This document shows positions 23,483 to 33,498 of a stretch of 45,052 nucleotides of DNA, piece after piece; the stretch's first letter is position 1; every line of letters starts with the position of its first letter. The position numbers were made by a program, and so were the translations under genes. This DNA is from Methylomonas sp. (lineage in GTDB: Bacteria > Pseudomonadota > Gammaproteobacteria > Methylococcales > Methylomonadaceae), in the NCBI GenBank assembly GCA_002929135.1, contig PESC01000010.1, positions 1-45,052 of the forward strand, given 5' to 3'. Under the pieces are notes generated by a model. The model was not told where the DNA came from. It did no database searches and saw only the letters and a list, made by a program, of their open reading frames with translations.

Positions 23483-25075
23483 TCAGTAATAAACCCGAAA
23501 CAACCGCTGAATCTGATCGAATTCGTAGAGATACGGTCGCGCCACATCGGCATGGGCCGCCACGACGATCAAGTCGTGGGAAAACACCGAGGTGTTGTAC
23601 CAGTTGAAACTGCCTTCGATGACGATGTAGTCGTCGATGACACAGTATTTGGAATGTATCGGCGAGTACGGCACCGGGTGGTCATCCTGGCCGTACACCA
23701 GGCCCACGCGGATGCCCGCCCATTTCAAACGCTGCACGGCAGGCAATAAAGGCCGGGCAAGCTCCTCCGGCATGGGCCGCTCTACCCCTGGCCTGCCCTG
23801 ACGCGCCAGATGACCGTTGAATAAAATATGCACATCAACCCCGCGCTCCTTGGCCTGAATCAGCGCATTGACCACGCTATCGTGATGGTCGCCGTACAAA
23901 TCGCCAATCAGGAACAGACAGATTTTGATCGAATGACGGGCACGGTGTATCTCGGCCAAAATGGCGTGATGCGGCCTGTACACCTTGCCGTTGGCCATGG
24001 TATGGCGACCAAAGGTGTACAGCAGGTTGAAGTGGCTCAAAGGATCGATGCCGTATTTTTGGATCACACCGCCACGCTGGCTTTGAAAGATGTTGTCCAG
24101 CAAACGGCACACCCCTTTGGAATGAAAGCTCATGCCCGATTCCCAGTTCGCCCACCAACGATCGAAGGTAATGTTGAACGAACCCAGTATGCAGTCTTCA
24201 TCGTTGAACAGGATGAACTTGGTGTGCATGTCGGGTTCGACTTCGATCAAATGATGTTTGGGCGTACAAAACACACCGATCAACTCGATACCTGAGCGTT
24301 TTAGGTTGGCGTAGTTATGACTGTTGGTCAGCGTCATCTTGCGCCAGTCGACGATGCACTGCACCCAGACACCCTGGCGGCTGGCGTGAATCAAATGGTT
24401 GATGAAATCGTGATCGTCGATGCAATCGACGCTGACCTTGATGGTACACAAGCGATTCGGGTCGTCGCGCTTGGCGATGATGGTTTTGTCGATGTGATCG
24501 TGAATGAAACGCTTGGGATGATAGGGGTGATACTGCTGGCCCTTGGTGAATTTCGGAATCAGGCGCAATGACTCGAAATGATGGTTGTACCAATCGACAT
24601 CCTGCTGTAGCTGATCGGCATTGATTTCATGGGTTCGATGGCGATTGGGGGTCGCATGCTCATCGGTCATGCTGTGGTGCTGATGCTGGCCATCCTGCAA
24701 CTGATGCCAGTCCATGAAAATATATTCGTTACGCGACGGAATGGCGTGCTCGCCCAGATGCACGATGAAGCTGAACTTGACACAGTTGATCCTGCCGAAA
24801 TGCGTCGAAAATGGCTGGATATAAAAATCGCGGGTCGCCCGCTTGTGCCTGTCCCACTCGATGTCGTAAGGGTCGGTATCAACGATGTAGGTTTCACAAA
24901 CAGCATCGCGGTAAACCTTGATGACCACTTTCAGATTGGCCGACAGGCCATGAAACATGTCGAATTCGATACGTCCCCAACGGATATTGAAGGTATCCTT
25001 GAAATCGTTGACACGCTGAAAAAAACCGCCCAGTTTGCCGAATACCGGCCTTGCGTAATGCTCTGCTAACTGCAT
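23483..25075 (-). CDS. Phospholipase-D-like protein with two HKD motifs
   Basis: A 530-residue protein with two PLDc domains in its second half. The first HKD motif is MHTKFILFNDEDCILGSFN (around residue 285) and the second IHSKYCVIDDYIVIEGSFNW (around 473-492). Together they form the usual two-His active site of phospholipase D, cardiolipin synthase and some nucleases. The N-terminal 130 residues are a beta-rich domain with no obvious family. A His-rich linker (GQHQHHSMTDEH, NRHRTHE) separates it from the catalytic part and could bind metal. There is no signal peptide or membrane helix, so it appears cytoplasmic. Lipid versus nucleic-acid substrate cannot be decided from sequence alone. It is convergent with the VPLPA operon terminator. 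Confidence 0.83.
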   Translation of the reverse strand: MQLAEHYARPVFGKLGGFFQRVNDFKDTFNIRWGRIEFDMFHGLSANLKVVIKVYRDAVCETYIVDTDPYDIEWDRHKRATRDFYIQPFSTHFGRINCVKFSFIVHLGEHAIPSRNEYIFMDWHQLQDGQHQHHSMTDEHATPNRHRTHEINADQLQQDVDWYNHHFESLRLIPKFTKGQQYHPYHPKRFIHDHIDKTIIAKRDDPNRLCTIKVSVDCIDDHDFINHLIHASRQGVWVQCIVDWRKMTLTNSHNYANLKRSGIELIGVFCTPKHHLIEVEPDMHTKFILFNDEDCILGSFNITFDRWWANWESGMSFHSKGVCRLLDNIFQSQRGGVIQKYGIDPLSHFNLLYTFGRHTMANGKVYRPHHAILAEIHRARHSIKICLFLIGDLYGDHHDSVVNALIQAKERGVDVHILFNGHLARQGRPGVERPMPEELARPLLPAVQRLKWAGIRVGLVYGQDDHPVPYSPIHSKYCVIDDYIVIEGSFNWYNTSVFSHDLIVVAAHADVARPYLYEFDQIQRLFRVYY

Positions 25076-25386
25076 AAGCCAACAAATAATGAAATCACAC
25101 GGAAACCTCTAAAAACCCAGCCACTCACGCCTGTTGCCAGCCCTGATTACAGTCGCCCAGGCACGAACAATACCAGCACAATCGTGAACTCAGGATGCTC
25201 CGATTGGCTAATCACCGGGAAAAGCAAAAGCTGAGCATTGTACAGTGTCAGGCGGTAATCCGGGGACAGCTGTCGAACGCGAAACAGCGCAAAACCCCGT
25301 GCCAGCGCACTCCCTGTGCGAATGCCCGGCGGCGCCATTACTGGCGTGTACCGCCGTGCCAATGTTGCGTCGAAACCACGCTATTC
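25076..25386. other. Intergenic region between divergent PLD-like and zwf genes
   Basis: About 300 bases with no convincing gene. A minus-strand frame at 25147-25362 (71 codons) has no ribosome-binding site or recognisable protein. Confidence 0.5.
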
Positions 25387-25416
25387 TTGTTCGAGCGACA
25401 GTACGCGCCTTATAAT
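25387..25416 (+). promoter_or_regulatory. Sigma-70 promoter of zwf
   Basis: TTGTTC (25387-25392) lies 18 bases from a perfect TATAAT (25411-25416). The predicted start leaves a leader of about 70 bases before the zwf ATG. Confidence 0.55.
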
Positions 25417-25493
25417 GCGCCGGTTGATTCTTTGCCCTGGACTGATGCTATCGCCCCGACCAGCGATAACGGTTCATTTCTGCTTATCCCGAC

Positions 25494-26963
25494 ATGACCA
25501 AACAAACGACCTACCAGCCTTGCGACCTTGTCATCTATGGCGCGCTTGGCGATTTATCCAAGCGCAAGCTGTTGATTTCACTGTATCGTTTGGAAAAACA
25601 CGGTCTGATCGAAGCCGACACCCGCATTATCGGTGTCGATCGGCTGGATGAAACCAGCCAAGGTTTCATCGATATTGCCCAAAAAAGCCTGCAAGCCTTT
25701 TTGGGTAACGAAATCGACGATGCCATCTGGCAACGCTTTTCCCGGCGGCTGTCTTATCTGCAAATCGACTTGACCCGGCTCGAACAATACCAGCAGCTCA
25801 ACGCCGTCATCGATCGCGCCAAGCGGATCATGGTCAATTATTTTGCGGTGTCGCCGCTGTTGTTCAAAAACATCTGTCATGGCCTGCAAGGCTGCGGTGT
25901 ACTGAACGGCGAATCGCGCATGGTGATGGAAAAGCCCATAGGCCACGATCTGCAATCGTCGCGTGAAATCAACGACGTGGTAGCCAGCGTGTTCCAAGAG
26001 CGCCAGGTATTCCGCATCGATCATTATCTGGGCAAGGAAACCGTGCTGAATCTGCTGGCGCTACGCTTCGCCAACTCGATTTTCACCACCAACTGGAACC
26101 ACGACACCATCGATCACATTCAGATCACGGTGGGTGAAGACATCGGCATCGAAGGCCGCTGGGATTATTTCGACCAGTCCGGCCAGTTGCGCGACATGCT
26201 GCAAAACCACTTGTTGCAGATTTTGACTTTCGTGGCGATGGAACCACCGGCCGATTTGTCCGCCGCCAGCATCCGCGCTGAAAAGATCAAGGTTTTGAAA
26301 GCCTTGCGCCCCATTACCCTGCGCAACGTCGACGAAAAAACCGTGCGCGGGCAATACACCACAGGCTTCATCAAAGGCAGTGCCGTTCCAGGCTATCTGG
26401 AAGAAGACGGCGCCAACCCCGGCAGCAGCACGGAAACTTTCGTGGCCATTCGCGTCGACATCGACAACTGGCGTTGGGCCGGCGTACCGTTCTACATGCG
26501 TACCGGCAAGCGCATGCCCGGCAAACGCACCGAAATCGTAGTCAATTTCAAACAGTTGCCGCACAACATCTTCAAAGACAGTTTTCCGGATTTACCGGCC
26601 AACAAATTGGTCATCCACCTGCAACCGAATGAAGGCATCGACATCATGATGCTGAACAAGGTGCCAGGCATAGACGGCAACATCAAGCTGCAACAGACCA
26701 AGCTCGATTTGAGTTTTTACGAAGCCTTCAAGAAAAACCTGATTTTCGGCGGCTATGAAAAACTGATTCTGGAAGCCATGCGCGGCAACCCCACCTTGTT
26801 TCTGAGCCGGGAAGAAATCGAGCAAGCCTGGACCTGGGTCGATTCGATCCAGGATGCCTGGGCCAACAACCACACACCACCCAGACCATATCCGGCGGGC
26901 AATTGGGGGCCTGTGGCCTCCGTCGCCCTGCTGGCCCGCGATAACCGCGCCTGGGAAGAATAA
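25494..26963 (+). CDS. zwf: Glucose-6-phosphate 1-dehydrogenase
   Basis: Zwf oxidises glucose-6-phosphate to 6-phosphogluconolactone, feeding the Entner-Doudoroff and oxidative pentose phosphate routes. The 489-residue enzyme shows the N-terminal nucleotide site GALGDLSKRKLL (GxxGDLxxRK), the MEKPIGHDL segment, and the active-site motif RIDHYLGKE with the catalytic His. Further motifs are MLQNHLLQIL and, in the C-terminal domain, YMRTGKRMPGKRTEI. Length is as expected. It is the first gene of the block zwf-pgl-opgC-like-edd on the plus strand. In ribulose monophosphate methanotrophs this step also supplies NADPH and, with 6-phosphogluconate dehydrogenase, dissimilatory oxidation of formaldehyde carbon. 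That last enzyme is not in the window. Confidence 0.97.
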   Translation: MTKQTTYQPCDLVIYGALGDLSKRKLLISLYRLEKHGLIEADTRIIGVDRLDETSQGFIDIAQKSLQAFLGNEIDDAIWQRFSRRLSYLQIDLTRLEQYQQLNAVIDRAKRIMVNYFAVSPLLFKNICHGLQGCGVLNGESRMVMEKPIGHDLQSSREINDVVASVFQERQVFRIDHYLGKETVLNLLALRFANSIFTTNWNHDTIDHIQITVGEDIGIEGRWDYFDQSGQLRDMLQNHLLQILTFVAMEPPADLSAASIRAEKIKVLKALRPITLRNVDEKTVRGQYTTGFIKGSAVPGYLEEDGANPGSSTETFVAIRVDIDNWRWAGVPFYMRTGKRMPGKRTEIVVNFKQLPHNIFKDSFPDLPANKLVIHLQPNEGIDIMMLNKVPGIDGNIKLQQTKLDLSFYEAFKKNLIFGGYEKLILEAMRGNPTLFLSREEIEQAWTWVDSIQDAWANNHTPPRPYPAGNWGPVASVALLARDNRAWEE

Positions 26964-26995
26964 AAATCAGTGTCCTTATTGGGAGAATAACGATC

Positions 26996-27706
26996 ATGAT
27001 GAAAGAGTTTTTTTTCGAACAGCGCCACCACCTCATCAACGCTCTGGTTGCCGAATGCCAGGACGTGTTGGCCGAAGCCTTGTCGAAACACGGCGTCGCT
27101 ACCTTGCTGGTTTCCGGCGGCACGACACCGGCCCCACTTTACGAAGCCCTGTCCAAAGCCGATCTGAACTGGAAAAAAATCAAGATCGCATTGGTTGACG
27201 AACGTTGGGTCGACGCCAGCCACAACGCCAGCAACGAGGCCCTGATTCGACGCACCTTGCTGACCAACAACGCCAGAACCGCAGAATTCATCGGCATGAA
27301 AACCGCCGCCGCTACCGCTGCCGAAGGCCAGAAAGAAACCGAGGCCAACTATCGCAAATTGCCGCAACCCTTCAGTCTGGTGCTGGTCGGCATGGGCGGC
27401 GATGGCCATACGGCTTCGTTATTTCCCAAGGGCGAAGGCACCGTCGAGGCATTACGCACCGACAACGACAAGCTGACCACGGCAATCAAGGCACGGCAAA
27501 GCGAAATCACCGGCGCCAACACCGAGCGCCTGTCAATGACGGTTGCCGGTCTGCTGAAAAGCGAACGCATCATCATTTTGTTCACCGGCGAAGACAAACT
27601 CGCCGTGTTCAATCTGGCGCAGAAACCAGGGCCGGTCGAGGAATTGCCCATTCGCGCCCTGATCCATCAGACCGAGGTGCCCGTAGAACTTTACTGGGCG
27701 CCTTGA
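26996..27706 (+). CDS. pgl: 6-phosphogluconolactonase
   Basis: Pgl (DevB/SOL family) hydrolyses 6-phosphogluconolactone to 6-phosphogluconate. The 236-residue protein has the conserved pieces LLVSGGTTPAPLYEAL (near residue 38), ALVDERWVDASHNASNEALI, GMGGDGHTASLFP (about 135-147, with the catalytic His) and LLKSERIIILFTGEDK. GGGAGAATAACGATC stands before the first of two tandem ATGs; either is acceptable. It follows zwf by 32 bases, so the two steps are almost certainly cotranscribed. Confidence 0.95.
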   Translation: MMKEFFFEQRHHLINALVAECQDVLAEALSKHGVATLLVSGGTTPAPLYEALSKADLNWKKIKIALVDERWVDASHNASNEALIRRTLLTNNARTAEFIGMKTAAATAAEGQKETEANYRKLPQPFSLVLVGMGGDGHTASLFPKGEGTVEALRTDNDKLTTAIKARQSEITGANTERLSMTVAGLLKSERIIILFTGEDKLAVFNLAQKPGPVEELPIRALIHQTEVPVELYWAP

Positions 27707-27823
27707 TCGACTAGGCGGCGCATCCGAATTCGCCGCCGATCCTGTTGCAGCCCGCCCAAAATTGTCGACAGGCGCCTGTCTATAGCCCGCCATCGAAACC
27801 AGAAAACAGCCCACGGATCTGTC

Positions 27824-29149
27824 ATGACTGCTCCCGCAAAAGCACCCCGCAACCTTGGGTTGGATTTCTTCCGGGGCTTGGCGCTGATCGTGATTTTCAT
27901 CAATCACATGCCCGGCAATCCCTGGTTTCACATCACACCATCGCGCTTAGGCCCCAGCGATGCAGCCGAAGCCTTTGTCTTCCTGTCGGGCTTCGCCGCT
28001 GCGCTGGCCTATGGCAAGAGCTTCAGCCAGGCCGGCATCCTGCTGGGGTCGGTACAGGTGCTGACACGTTGCATCCAACTCTACCTGGCCCATCTGGCGC
28101 TGTTCATGGCCATGGTGTTTTTGAGCATCAGCATCGATCGCTGGGGGCTGGATAATCTCGATTATTTCCTGAATCAAACCCGGGATGCCGTCAAAAACCT
28201 GCTAACCCTGCGCTATGTGCCCAACTTCATCGGTATTTTGCCTATGTATCTGGTCATCATGCTCTGGCTGCCGGTGGTCTGGGCGCTATCACGGCTACAC
28301 CGCGCAGCGGCGCTGGCTTTTCCGGTCGTACTTTATCTGTCGACCATAAAACTGAACTGGGCGTTTATTGCCGACCCCTTGACCGGCAACACTTGGTATT
28401 TCAATCCATTTTGCTGGCAACTACTGTTTTTCACCGGATTCGGATTTGGTAACGGCTGGCTGCCCATGCCCAGAGCCTCCTCGCTGTTGACCACCGTCTG
28501 TTTGTTGTATGTCGTAGCCTGCTTTCCGCTGGAAAATGCCTGGCGCTACGACGGCCTGGGCGCCATCACCGCCTGGCGCGAGCACTGGCTGATGCTGCTG
28601 GACAAAAGCCAGCTCGGCATTTTGCGTTATCTGCATTTTCTGGCCATGGCCTACCTGATCCGATTGTGGATGCTGCGCCATCCGGCATGGCTGCACAACC
28701 GTTTTGTCGGTACGCTGATTACCCTGGGGCAACAATCGCTGCCGATGTTCATGCTGGGCACCTGTCTTTCCTTCGTTGGCGGCATGCTGCTCGACCGTGA
28801 ACAGGCGAATCTCATCAATAGCGCCCCGGTCAACCTCGCCGGTATCGCCATCATGCTGCTGGTTGCTCAGACGCTGAAATGGCTGGATCAGAAACCGTGG
28901 AAAGCCGTGCGCGAACCCCAGGCACCGGTTGCCACGCGACTCTGGCCCCAGCAAATGGCACTCGCTGTTGGCTTGCTGGCCATGGCCTCGGCGCCATTAC
29001 TGCTATTGCAGCACGAGACCCAAACAGCCATGGTCATGGCGCAAGACGCGGCCGACATCGTCGTTTCACCGCTCGAACCAGAGATTGTGACCGAAGACGT
29101 GGTTTACCAGCCCGGCCAGGACGCCATCGACATGCCCGATACACTGTAA
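27824..29149 (+). CDS. OpgC-like acyltransferase membrane protein
   Basis: A 441-residue integral membrane protein of the OpgC_C family, related to the E. coli osmoregulated periplasmic glucan succinyltransferase. The start [18 protein letters not shown] (with Arg-17 or so) resembles the active-site helix of acyltransferase-3 proteins and OpgC. About ten membrane helices follow, with [13 protein letters not shown] and [13 protein letters not shown] as family-like loops. The C-terminal 60 residues are periplasmic or cytoplasmic, acidic ([13 protein letters not shown]). It may attach succinyl or acetyl groups to periplasmic glucans, or play another acyl-transfer role. Its place between pgl and edd is odd; a 117-base gap before it contains a palindrome GACAGGCGCCTGTC at 27767-27780, which could be an operator. 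Confidence 0.78.
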   Translation: MTAPAKAPRNLGLDFFRGLALIVIFINHMPGNPWFHITPSRLGPSDAAEAFVFLSGFAAALAYGKSFSQAGILLGSVQVLTRCIQLYLAHLALFMAMVFLSISIDRWGLDNLDYFLNQTRDAVKNLLTLRYVPNFIGILPMYLVIMLWLPVVWALSRLHRAAALAFPVVLYLSTIKLNWAFIADPLTGNTWYFNPFCWQLLFFTGFGFGNGWLPMPRASSLLTTVCLLYVVACFPLENAWRYDGLGAITAWREHWLMLLDKSQLGILRYLHFLAMAYLIRLWMLRHPAWLHNRFVGTLITLGQQSLPMFMLGTCLSFVGGMLLDREQANLINSAPVNLAGIAIMLLVAQTLKWLDQKPWKAVREPQAPVATRLWPQQMALAVGLLAMASAPLLLLQHETQTAMVMAQDAADIVVSPLEPEIVTEDVVYQPGQDAIDMPDTL

Positions 29150-29177
29150 AAAATCGCCATCACCCGGAGTCTACCGA

Positions 29178-30998
29178 ATGCACCCCGTCATAGAAAAAGT
29201 CACCCGCCAAATCATCGAACGCAGCCGTGAAAGCCGCAGCATTTACCTGTCGCGTGTCGATGCCGCGCTTCAAACCAGCCCGCAACGCGGTCGGCTGCCG
29301 TGCGGCAACCTGGCACACGGCTTTGCCGTCTGCTCGGCAGCGGAAAAAGACGATTTATCCCATGCCGAAAAACCGAATGTCGGCATCATCTCGGCTTACA
29401 ACGACATGCTGTCGGCGCACGAACCTTACAAAGACTATCCGGCCTTGATTAAACAAGCGGTGCGCGAAGCCGGTGGCGTGGCGCAGTTTGCCGGTGGCGT
29501 TCCGGCCATGTGCGACGGCGTGACCCAGGGCATGCCCGGCATGGAGCTGTCGTTGTTCAGCCGCGACGTCATCGCCTTGTCGGCGGTGATCGGCCTCAGC
29601 CACGGCATGTTCGACGCCGCGCTGTATCTCGGCGTTTGCGACAAAATCGTCCCCGGCCTGTTGATAGGCGCGCTAAGTTTCGGTCACCTGCCAGCGGTTT
29701 TCGTGCCGGCCGGCCCGATGACCAGCGGCCTGTCCAACAAGGAAAAATCCCGCGCCCGCCAAAAGTATGCCGAAGGCAAAATCAGCGACAAGGAGCTGCT
29801 GGAATCGGAGTCCAAGTCCTATCACGGCCCCGGCACCTGCACCTTCTACGGCACCGCCAACAGCAACCAGATGATGGTCGAAATCATGGGTCTGCATCTG
29901 CCGGGTGCCTCGTTCGTCAACCCCAACACGCCGCTGCGCGATGAACTGACCAAAGCCGCCGCCCGGCAGGTGTTGAAATTCACCGCGCTAGGCAATGATT
30001 TTCGCCCCATCGGCCATGCCATCGACGAAAAAGCCATCGTCAATGCCATCATCGGCCTGCTGGCAACCGGTGGCTCGACCAATCACACCATTCATCTGAT
30101 CGCCATCGCCAAAGCCGCCGGCATCCTCATCAACTGGGACGACTTCGACCACCTGTCGAAAGCCGTGCCATTGTTGACCCGGATTTATCCCAACGGCCCG
30201 GCCGACGTCAACCAATTCCAGGCCGCAGGCGGCATGAGCCTGACCATAGCCGAACTGCTGAATCACGGTTTGTTGCACGGCGACATTCTGACCATAGGCG
30301 ACCAGCGCGGCATGGCGCAATTCAGCCAGGTGCCGGTATTGCTCGATGGCAAACTGCACTGGCAAGAGGGGCCGCAACAGTCGCTCGACCCCGACATCAT
30401 TGCCAGCGTCGAACAGCCCTTCGCCACCGGCGGCGGCCTGCATGTGGTTCACGGCAATCTGGGACGTGGTGTAACCAAAATTTCCGCCGTTGCCGAAAAG
30501 CATCAGGTCGTTAGCGCACCGGCCAGGGTGTTCGACGATCAGCTCGATGTGGTTGCCGCCTTCAAGCGTGGCGAGCTGGAACAAGACGTCATTGTCGTCT
30601 TGCGCTTTCAAGGTCCCAAAGCCAACGGTATGCCGGAATTGCACAAACTGACACCGATTCTGGGCGTGTTGCAGGACAAAGGCTACAAGGTCGGCCTGGT
30701 GACTGATGGCCGCATGTCGGGTGCGTCCGGCAAGGTGCCATCGGCGATCCATATCTGCCCGGAATGCATGGACGGCGGGCCACTGGCCAAGGTTTGCGAT
30801 GGCGACATCATCGTCCTTGACACCCAAACCGGCGAGGTCAACGTCCAGGTCGATGCCGCCGAATTCGACGCCCGCATCGCCGCCGCCAATTCGGCGACCG
30901 GCCACCATGTCGGCATGGGCCGCGAACTGTTCGGTGCCTTCCGCGCCCACGCCTCGTCCGCCGAGACCGGCGCCACCAATCTGTTTTTCGTCGATTAG
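29178..30998 (+). CDS. edd: Phosphogluconate dehydratase
   Basis: Edd dehydrates 6-phosphogluconate to 2-keto-3-deoxy-6-phosphogluconate, the defining step of the Entner-Doudoroff pathway, using an Fe-S cluster. The 606-residue enzyme shows the IlvD/Edd family pieces [34 protein letters not shown] (with a cluster Cys), [38 protein letters not shown], and near the C-terminus [19 protein letters not shown] and [14 protein letters not shown]. The cysteine set for the cluster is complete by eye (CDG, GTC, CPEC regions). The KDPG aldolase gene eda usually follows but is not seen; a repeat region comes next instead. Confidence 0.97.
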   Translation: MHPVIEKVTRQIIERSRESRSIYLSRVDAALQTSPQRGRLPCGNLAHGFAVCSAAEKDDLSHAEKPNVGIISAYNDMLSAHEPYKDYPALIKQAVREAGGVAQFAGGVPAMCDGVTQGMPGMELSLFSRDVIALSAVIGLSHGMFDAALYLGVCDKIVPGLLIGALSFGHLPAVFVPAGPMTSGLSNKEKSRARQKYAEGKISDKELLESESKSYHGPGTCTFYGTANSNQMMVEIMGLHLPGASFVNPNTPLRDELTKAAARQVLKFTALGNDFRPIGHAIDEKAIVNAIIGLLATGGSTNHTIHLIAIAKAAGILINWDDFDHLSKAVPLLTRIYPNGPADVNQFQAAGGMSLTIAELLNHGLLHGDILTIGDQRGMAQFSQVPVLLDGKLHWQEGPQQSLDPDIIASVEQPFATGGGLHVVHGNLGRGVTKISAVAEKHQVVSAPARVFDDQLDVVAAFKRGELEQDVIVVLRFQGPKANGMPELHKLTPILGVLQDKGYKVGLVTDGRMSGASGKVPSAIHICPECMDGGPLAKVCDGDIIVLDTQTGEVNVQVDAAEFDARIAAANSATGHHVGMGRELFGAFRAHASSAETGATNLFFVD

Positions 30999-31016
30999 AT
31001 CGAGGCGTCTTTCATG

Positions 31017-31117
31017 CCCTCACCCCACCGGCTTCGCCCCCTCGCTACGCTCTCCCCGCAGGGAGAGGGGCTTTTACGCCCTTCTCCCTCAGGGATAAGG
31101 GCTGTGGGGATGAGGGG
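31017..31117. repeat. GC-rich palindromic repeat after edd
   Basis: The ends CCCTCACCCC and GGGGATGAGGGG are inverted, and the middle has a hairpin CTCTCCC/GGGAGAG. The sequence ACCGGCTTCGCCCCCTCG resembles widespread dispersed bacterial palindromes. It may also stop edd transcription. Confidence 0.6.
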
Positions 31118-31188
31118 ACGATGGGTACCAAGCCAGAACGTAACCTTTTGGTTTTTAAAGAATATTCATTAACTTAATAGCAGTGACA

Positions 31189-31262
31189 CTCTGCGTGGGA
31201 ATGCAGACCGGTACGCTCTGCTTACCGGACGCCTGCGCCGCAGCAGGCGGTGCGTGGGAACC
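31189..31262. repeat. REP-like palindromic repeat C
   Basis: Contains CTCTGCGTGGGAATGCAGAC and a second half CGGTACGCTCTGC, then GCAGGCGGTGCGTGGGAACC. The 5' GTTCCCACG arm of the family is missing on this side. It has the same family core as copies A, B and D. Confidence 0.8.
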
Positions 31263-31302
31263 AGAGAGTCTGCTGGACGCCGAATAGTTAGCAAAAACCC
31301 GG

Positions 31303-32274
31303 CTACATCACCTGATCCGGCAAAGGTTCGCCTGCAAAAAACGCGGCCAGGTTTGCCAGAACTTTCTCGCCCATTGCCGTTCGGGTCGAAATCGTGGCGC
31401 TGCCGAGGTGGGGTAACAATGTTACGTTGTCCAGCGTCAGAAAGTCTGGATCGAGACGAGGTTCGTTTTCGTAGACATCCAGTCCGGCACCGGCGATACG
31501 ATTTTCCCTGAGCGCCCGTATCAACGCTTGGCTGTCAACGACATCGCCGCGTGCGGTGTTGATTAAATGCGCACTCGGTTTCATCAACCCCAGCCGTTGG
31601 TCATTGATCAGGTGACGGGTTTCGTTGCCACCGGGGCAGTGCAAGGACACGTAGTCGCACTGGGGCAGCAGGTCTTCGATGCTTGCGCAGCGCACGGCTT
31701 TCAGATTGGCCACGACAGCTGGGTCGGCGGCGCTTGGCTTGACGTACAGAATGTTCATGCCAAAGCCGTGATGGGCTTTGTGTGCCATGGCCTGGGCGAT
31801 GCGACCGAAACCTATCAAGCCCAGCGTCGCGCCGCTGACATCGCTGCTCATCATCTGCGTCGGGCACCAGCCGGCCCAGCGACCGGAACGCACCAGACGA
31901 TCACCTTCGGCACCGCGACGGGCCGACATCAGCAGCAAGGTCATCGCAATGTCGGCGGTGCTTTCGGTCAGTACGCCCGGTGTGTTGGTGACAATCAAGC
32001 CTTCCGCCCTGGCGGTGGTCATATCGATGTGGTTGTAACCGACACCGAAATTGCCCAGAATTTTGCAGCGTTTACCGGCAACGCTCAGCACTTCGGCAGG
32101 CAGGCTGTCGCACACCGTTGGGCACACGGCGTCGTAATGCTGCAATGCCTGTCTGAACTCGTCCGCCGTGAAAGGGTGATCGTCGCGGTTGAGTGTCACG
32201 TCATAAAGCATTTGCAGCTTGGCTTCTACCGATGCCGGCCAGCGGCGGGTAATCAAAACGGTGGGTTTGTTCAT
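31303..32274 (-). CDS. D-isomer-specific 2-hydroxyacid dehydrogenase (glyoxylate/hydroxypyruvate reductase-like)
   Basis: A 323-residue NAD(P)H-dependent dehydrogenase that interconverts 2-oxo acids and D-2-hydroxy acids, such as glyoxylate/glycolate or hydroxypyruvate/D-glycerate. The coenzyme domain has LGLIGFGRIAQAMA, the catalytic Arg is in INTARGDVVD, the Glu in LDVYENEP, and the His in LLPHLGSAT. Length is normal. Its ATG is three bases past the ackA stop on the same strand, so it is the last gene of pta-ackA-dehydrogenase. Association with acetate production points to redox balance under low oxygen or overflow; glyoxylate as the substrate is a guess. Confidence 0.9.
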   Translation of the reverse strand: MNKPTVLITRRWPASVEAKLQMLYDVTLNRDDHPFTADEFRQALQHYDAVCPTVCDSLPAEVLSVAGKRCKILGNFGVGYNHIDMTTARAEGLIVTNTPGVLTESTADIAMTLLLMSARRGAEGDRLVRSGRWAGWCPTQMMSSDVSGATLGLIGFGRIAQAMAHKAHHGFGMNILYVKPSAADPAVVANLKAVRCASIEDLLPQCDYVSLHCPGGNETRHLINDQRLGLMKPSAHLINTARGDVVDSQALIRALRENRIAGAGLDVYENEPRLDPDFLTLDNVTLLPHLGSATISTRTAMGEKVLANLAAFFAGEPLPDQVM

Positions 32275-32277
32275 CGT

Positions 32278-33498
32278 TTAGTCCTTGCAAGGAGGGTTGT
32301 GGCGCATGGGATCGGCTGCGTTGCCCAGACAGGTTTCGACCTGCAAGGCGATTTCCAGCTCCTCGTCGGTTGCGATGACCAACACTTCAACCGCTGAACC
32401 GTCTGCGCCGATGCGTGCCTGCGGTTTGGCGGGTGCGGCGTTACGGGCCGGGTCGATCGCGATGCCGAACAACGACAAGCCATTGCACGCTTGCTGACGC
32501 AGCCAGGCCGCGTTTTCGCCGATGCCGCCGGTGAATACCAGGGCATCGACATGGCCGAGCACGGCGAAATAAGCGCCGATGTATTTTTTGATGCGGTAGG
32601 CGTACATCGCCAACGCCAGTTGCGCCGACGCATCGCCCTGGTCAGCTAGCCGCTGAATGGTGCGCATGTCGTTTTCGCCGCAAATACCTTTGCAGCCGCT
32701 GGCTTTGTTCAGCAGGTTCTCCAATTCGTCGTTGCCTATGGCCAGTGTGCGCCCCAGATAAAAGTGCACAGCCGGATCCAGGTCGCCGCAGCGCGTACCC
32801 ATCATCAAGCCTTCCAGCGGCGTCATGCCCATCGATGTATCGACGCTACGACCCTGTGCTATGGCGGCCATGCTGGCACCATTGCCCAGATGCAGCGTAA
32901 TCAGGTTCAGCCTGTTCAGCGGCTGCCCCAGCATTTGGGCCGCCTGTTTGGCGACATAACGGTGCGAGGTGCCATGAAAACCGTAACGGCGTACACCGTG
33001 CTGCCGGTAAAGTGCGTCGGGCAAGGCGTAGCGATAGGCGTAATCCGGCAGCGTTTGATGGAAGGCGGTGTCGAATACCGCCACCTGCGGCACTTCTGGC
33101 ATCAGCCGCATTGCCTGTTCGATGCCGAGCAGATTGGCAGGGTTATGCAACGGTGCCAGCGGGCTGACCTGTCTGATCTGCGCCAGTACGGCACTATCGA
33201 TGCGCGCCGGTTCATGAAAATGCTCGCCACCATGAACGACGCGATGGCCGATGCACTGTAACTGATGGCTGGCTATGCCGAGTCGTGGCAGCAGATCGAA
33301 CAGGTGCTGGAGCGCCTGGTCGTGGTCGTGTACCGGCGCTGTTAGGTCATGCCCGATACCGTCGCAACCTTGATAACGATGATGCGATGCCGGTTCACCT
33401 ATCCGTTCGATCAACCCGCTGACCCGTACCTGATGGTTTGCATCGAATACGCTGTATTTCAGCGACGAACTGCCCACGTTGAGTATCAGTATGGTCAT
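32278..33498 (-). CDS. ackA: Acetate kinase
   Basis: AckA converts acetyl phosphate plus ADP to acetate plus ATP. The 406-residue protein begins MTILILNVGSSSLKYSVFDA (phosphate-binding loop) and contains GHRVVHGGEHF, APLHNPANLLGI, FDTAFHQTLP, RRYGFHGTSHRYV, TLHLGNGASMAAI, MGMTPLEGLMMGTRCGDLDP and FTGGIGENAAWLR, all typical acetate kinase motifs. Its start overlaps the pta stop by four bases (ATGA), so the two enzymes are translationally coupled and probably work together. The D-2-hydroxyacid dehydrogenase follows after three bases. Confidence 0.97.
   Translation of the reverse strand: MTILILNVGSSSLKYSVFDANHQVRVSGLIERIGEPASHHRYQGCDGIGHDLTAPVHDHDQALQHLFDLLPRLGIASHQLQCIGHRVVHGGEHFHEPARIDSAVLAQIRQVSPLAPLHNPANLLGIEQAMRLMPEVPQVAVFDTAFHQTLPDYAYRYALPDALYRQHGVRRYGFHGTSHRYVAKQAAQMLGQPLNRLNLITLHLGNGASMAAIAQGRSVDTSMGMTPLEGLMMGTRCGDLDPAVHFYLGRTLAIGNDELENLLNKASGCKGICGENDMRTIQRLADQGDASAQLALAMYAYRIKKYIGAYFAVLGHVDALVFTGGIGENAAWLRQQACNGLSLFGIAIDPARNAAPAKPQARIGADGSAVEVLVIATDEELEIALQVETCLGNAADPMRHNPPCKD

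Noticed and set aside
25147-25362. 71-codon minus-strand frame between the PLD-like gene and zwf
   Set aside because: No ribosome-binding site and no recognisable protein features.
29988-30950. 320-codon minus-strand frame opposite edd
   Set aside because: Antisense shadow of a well-recognised dehydratase gene.
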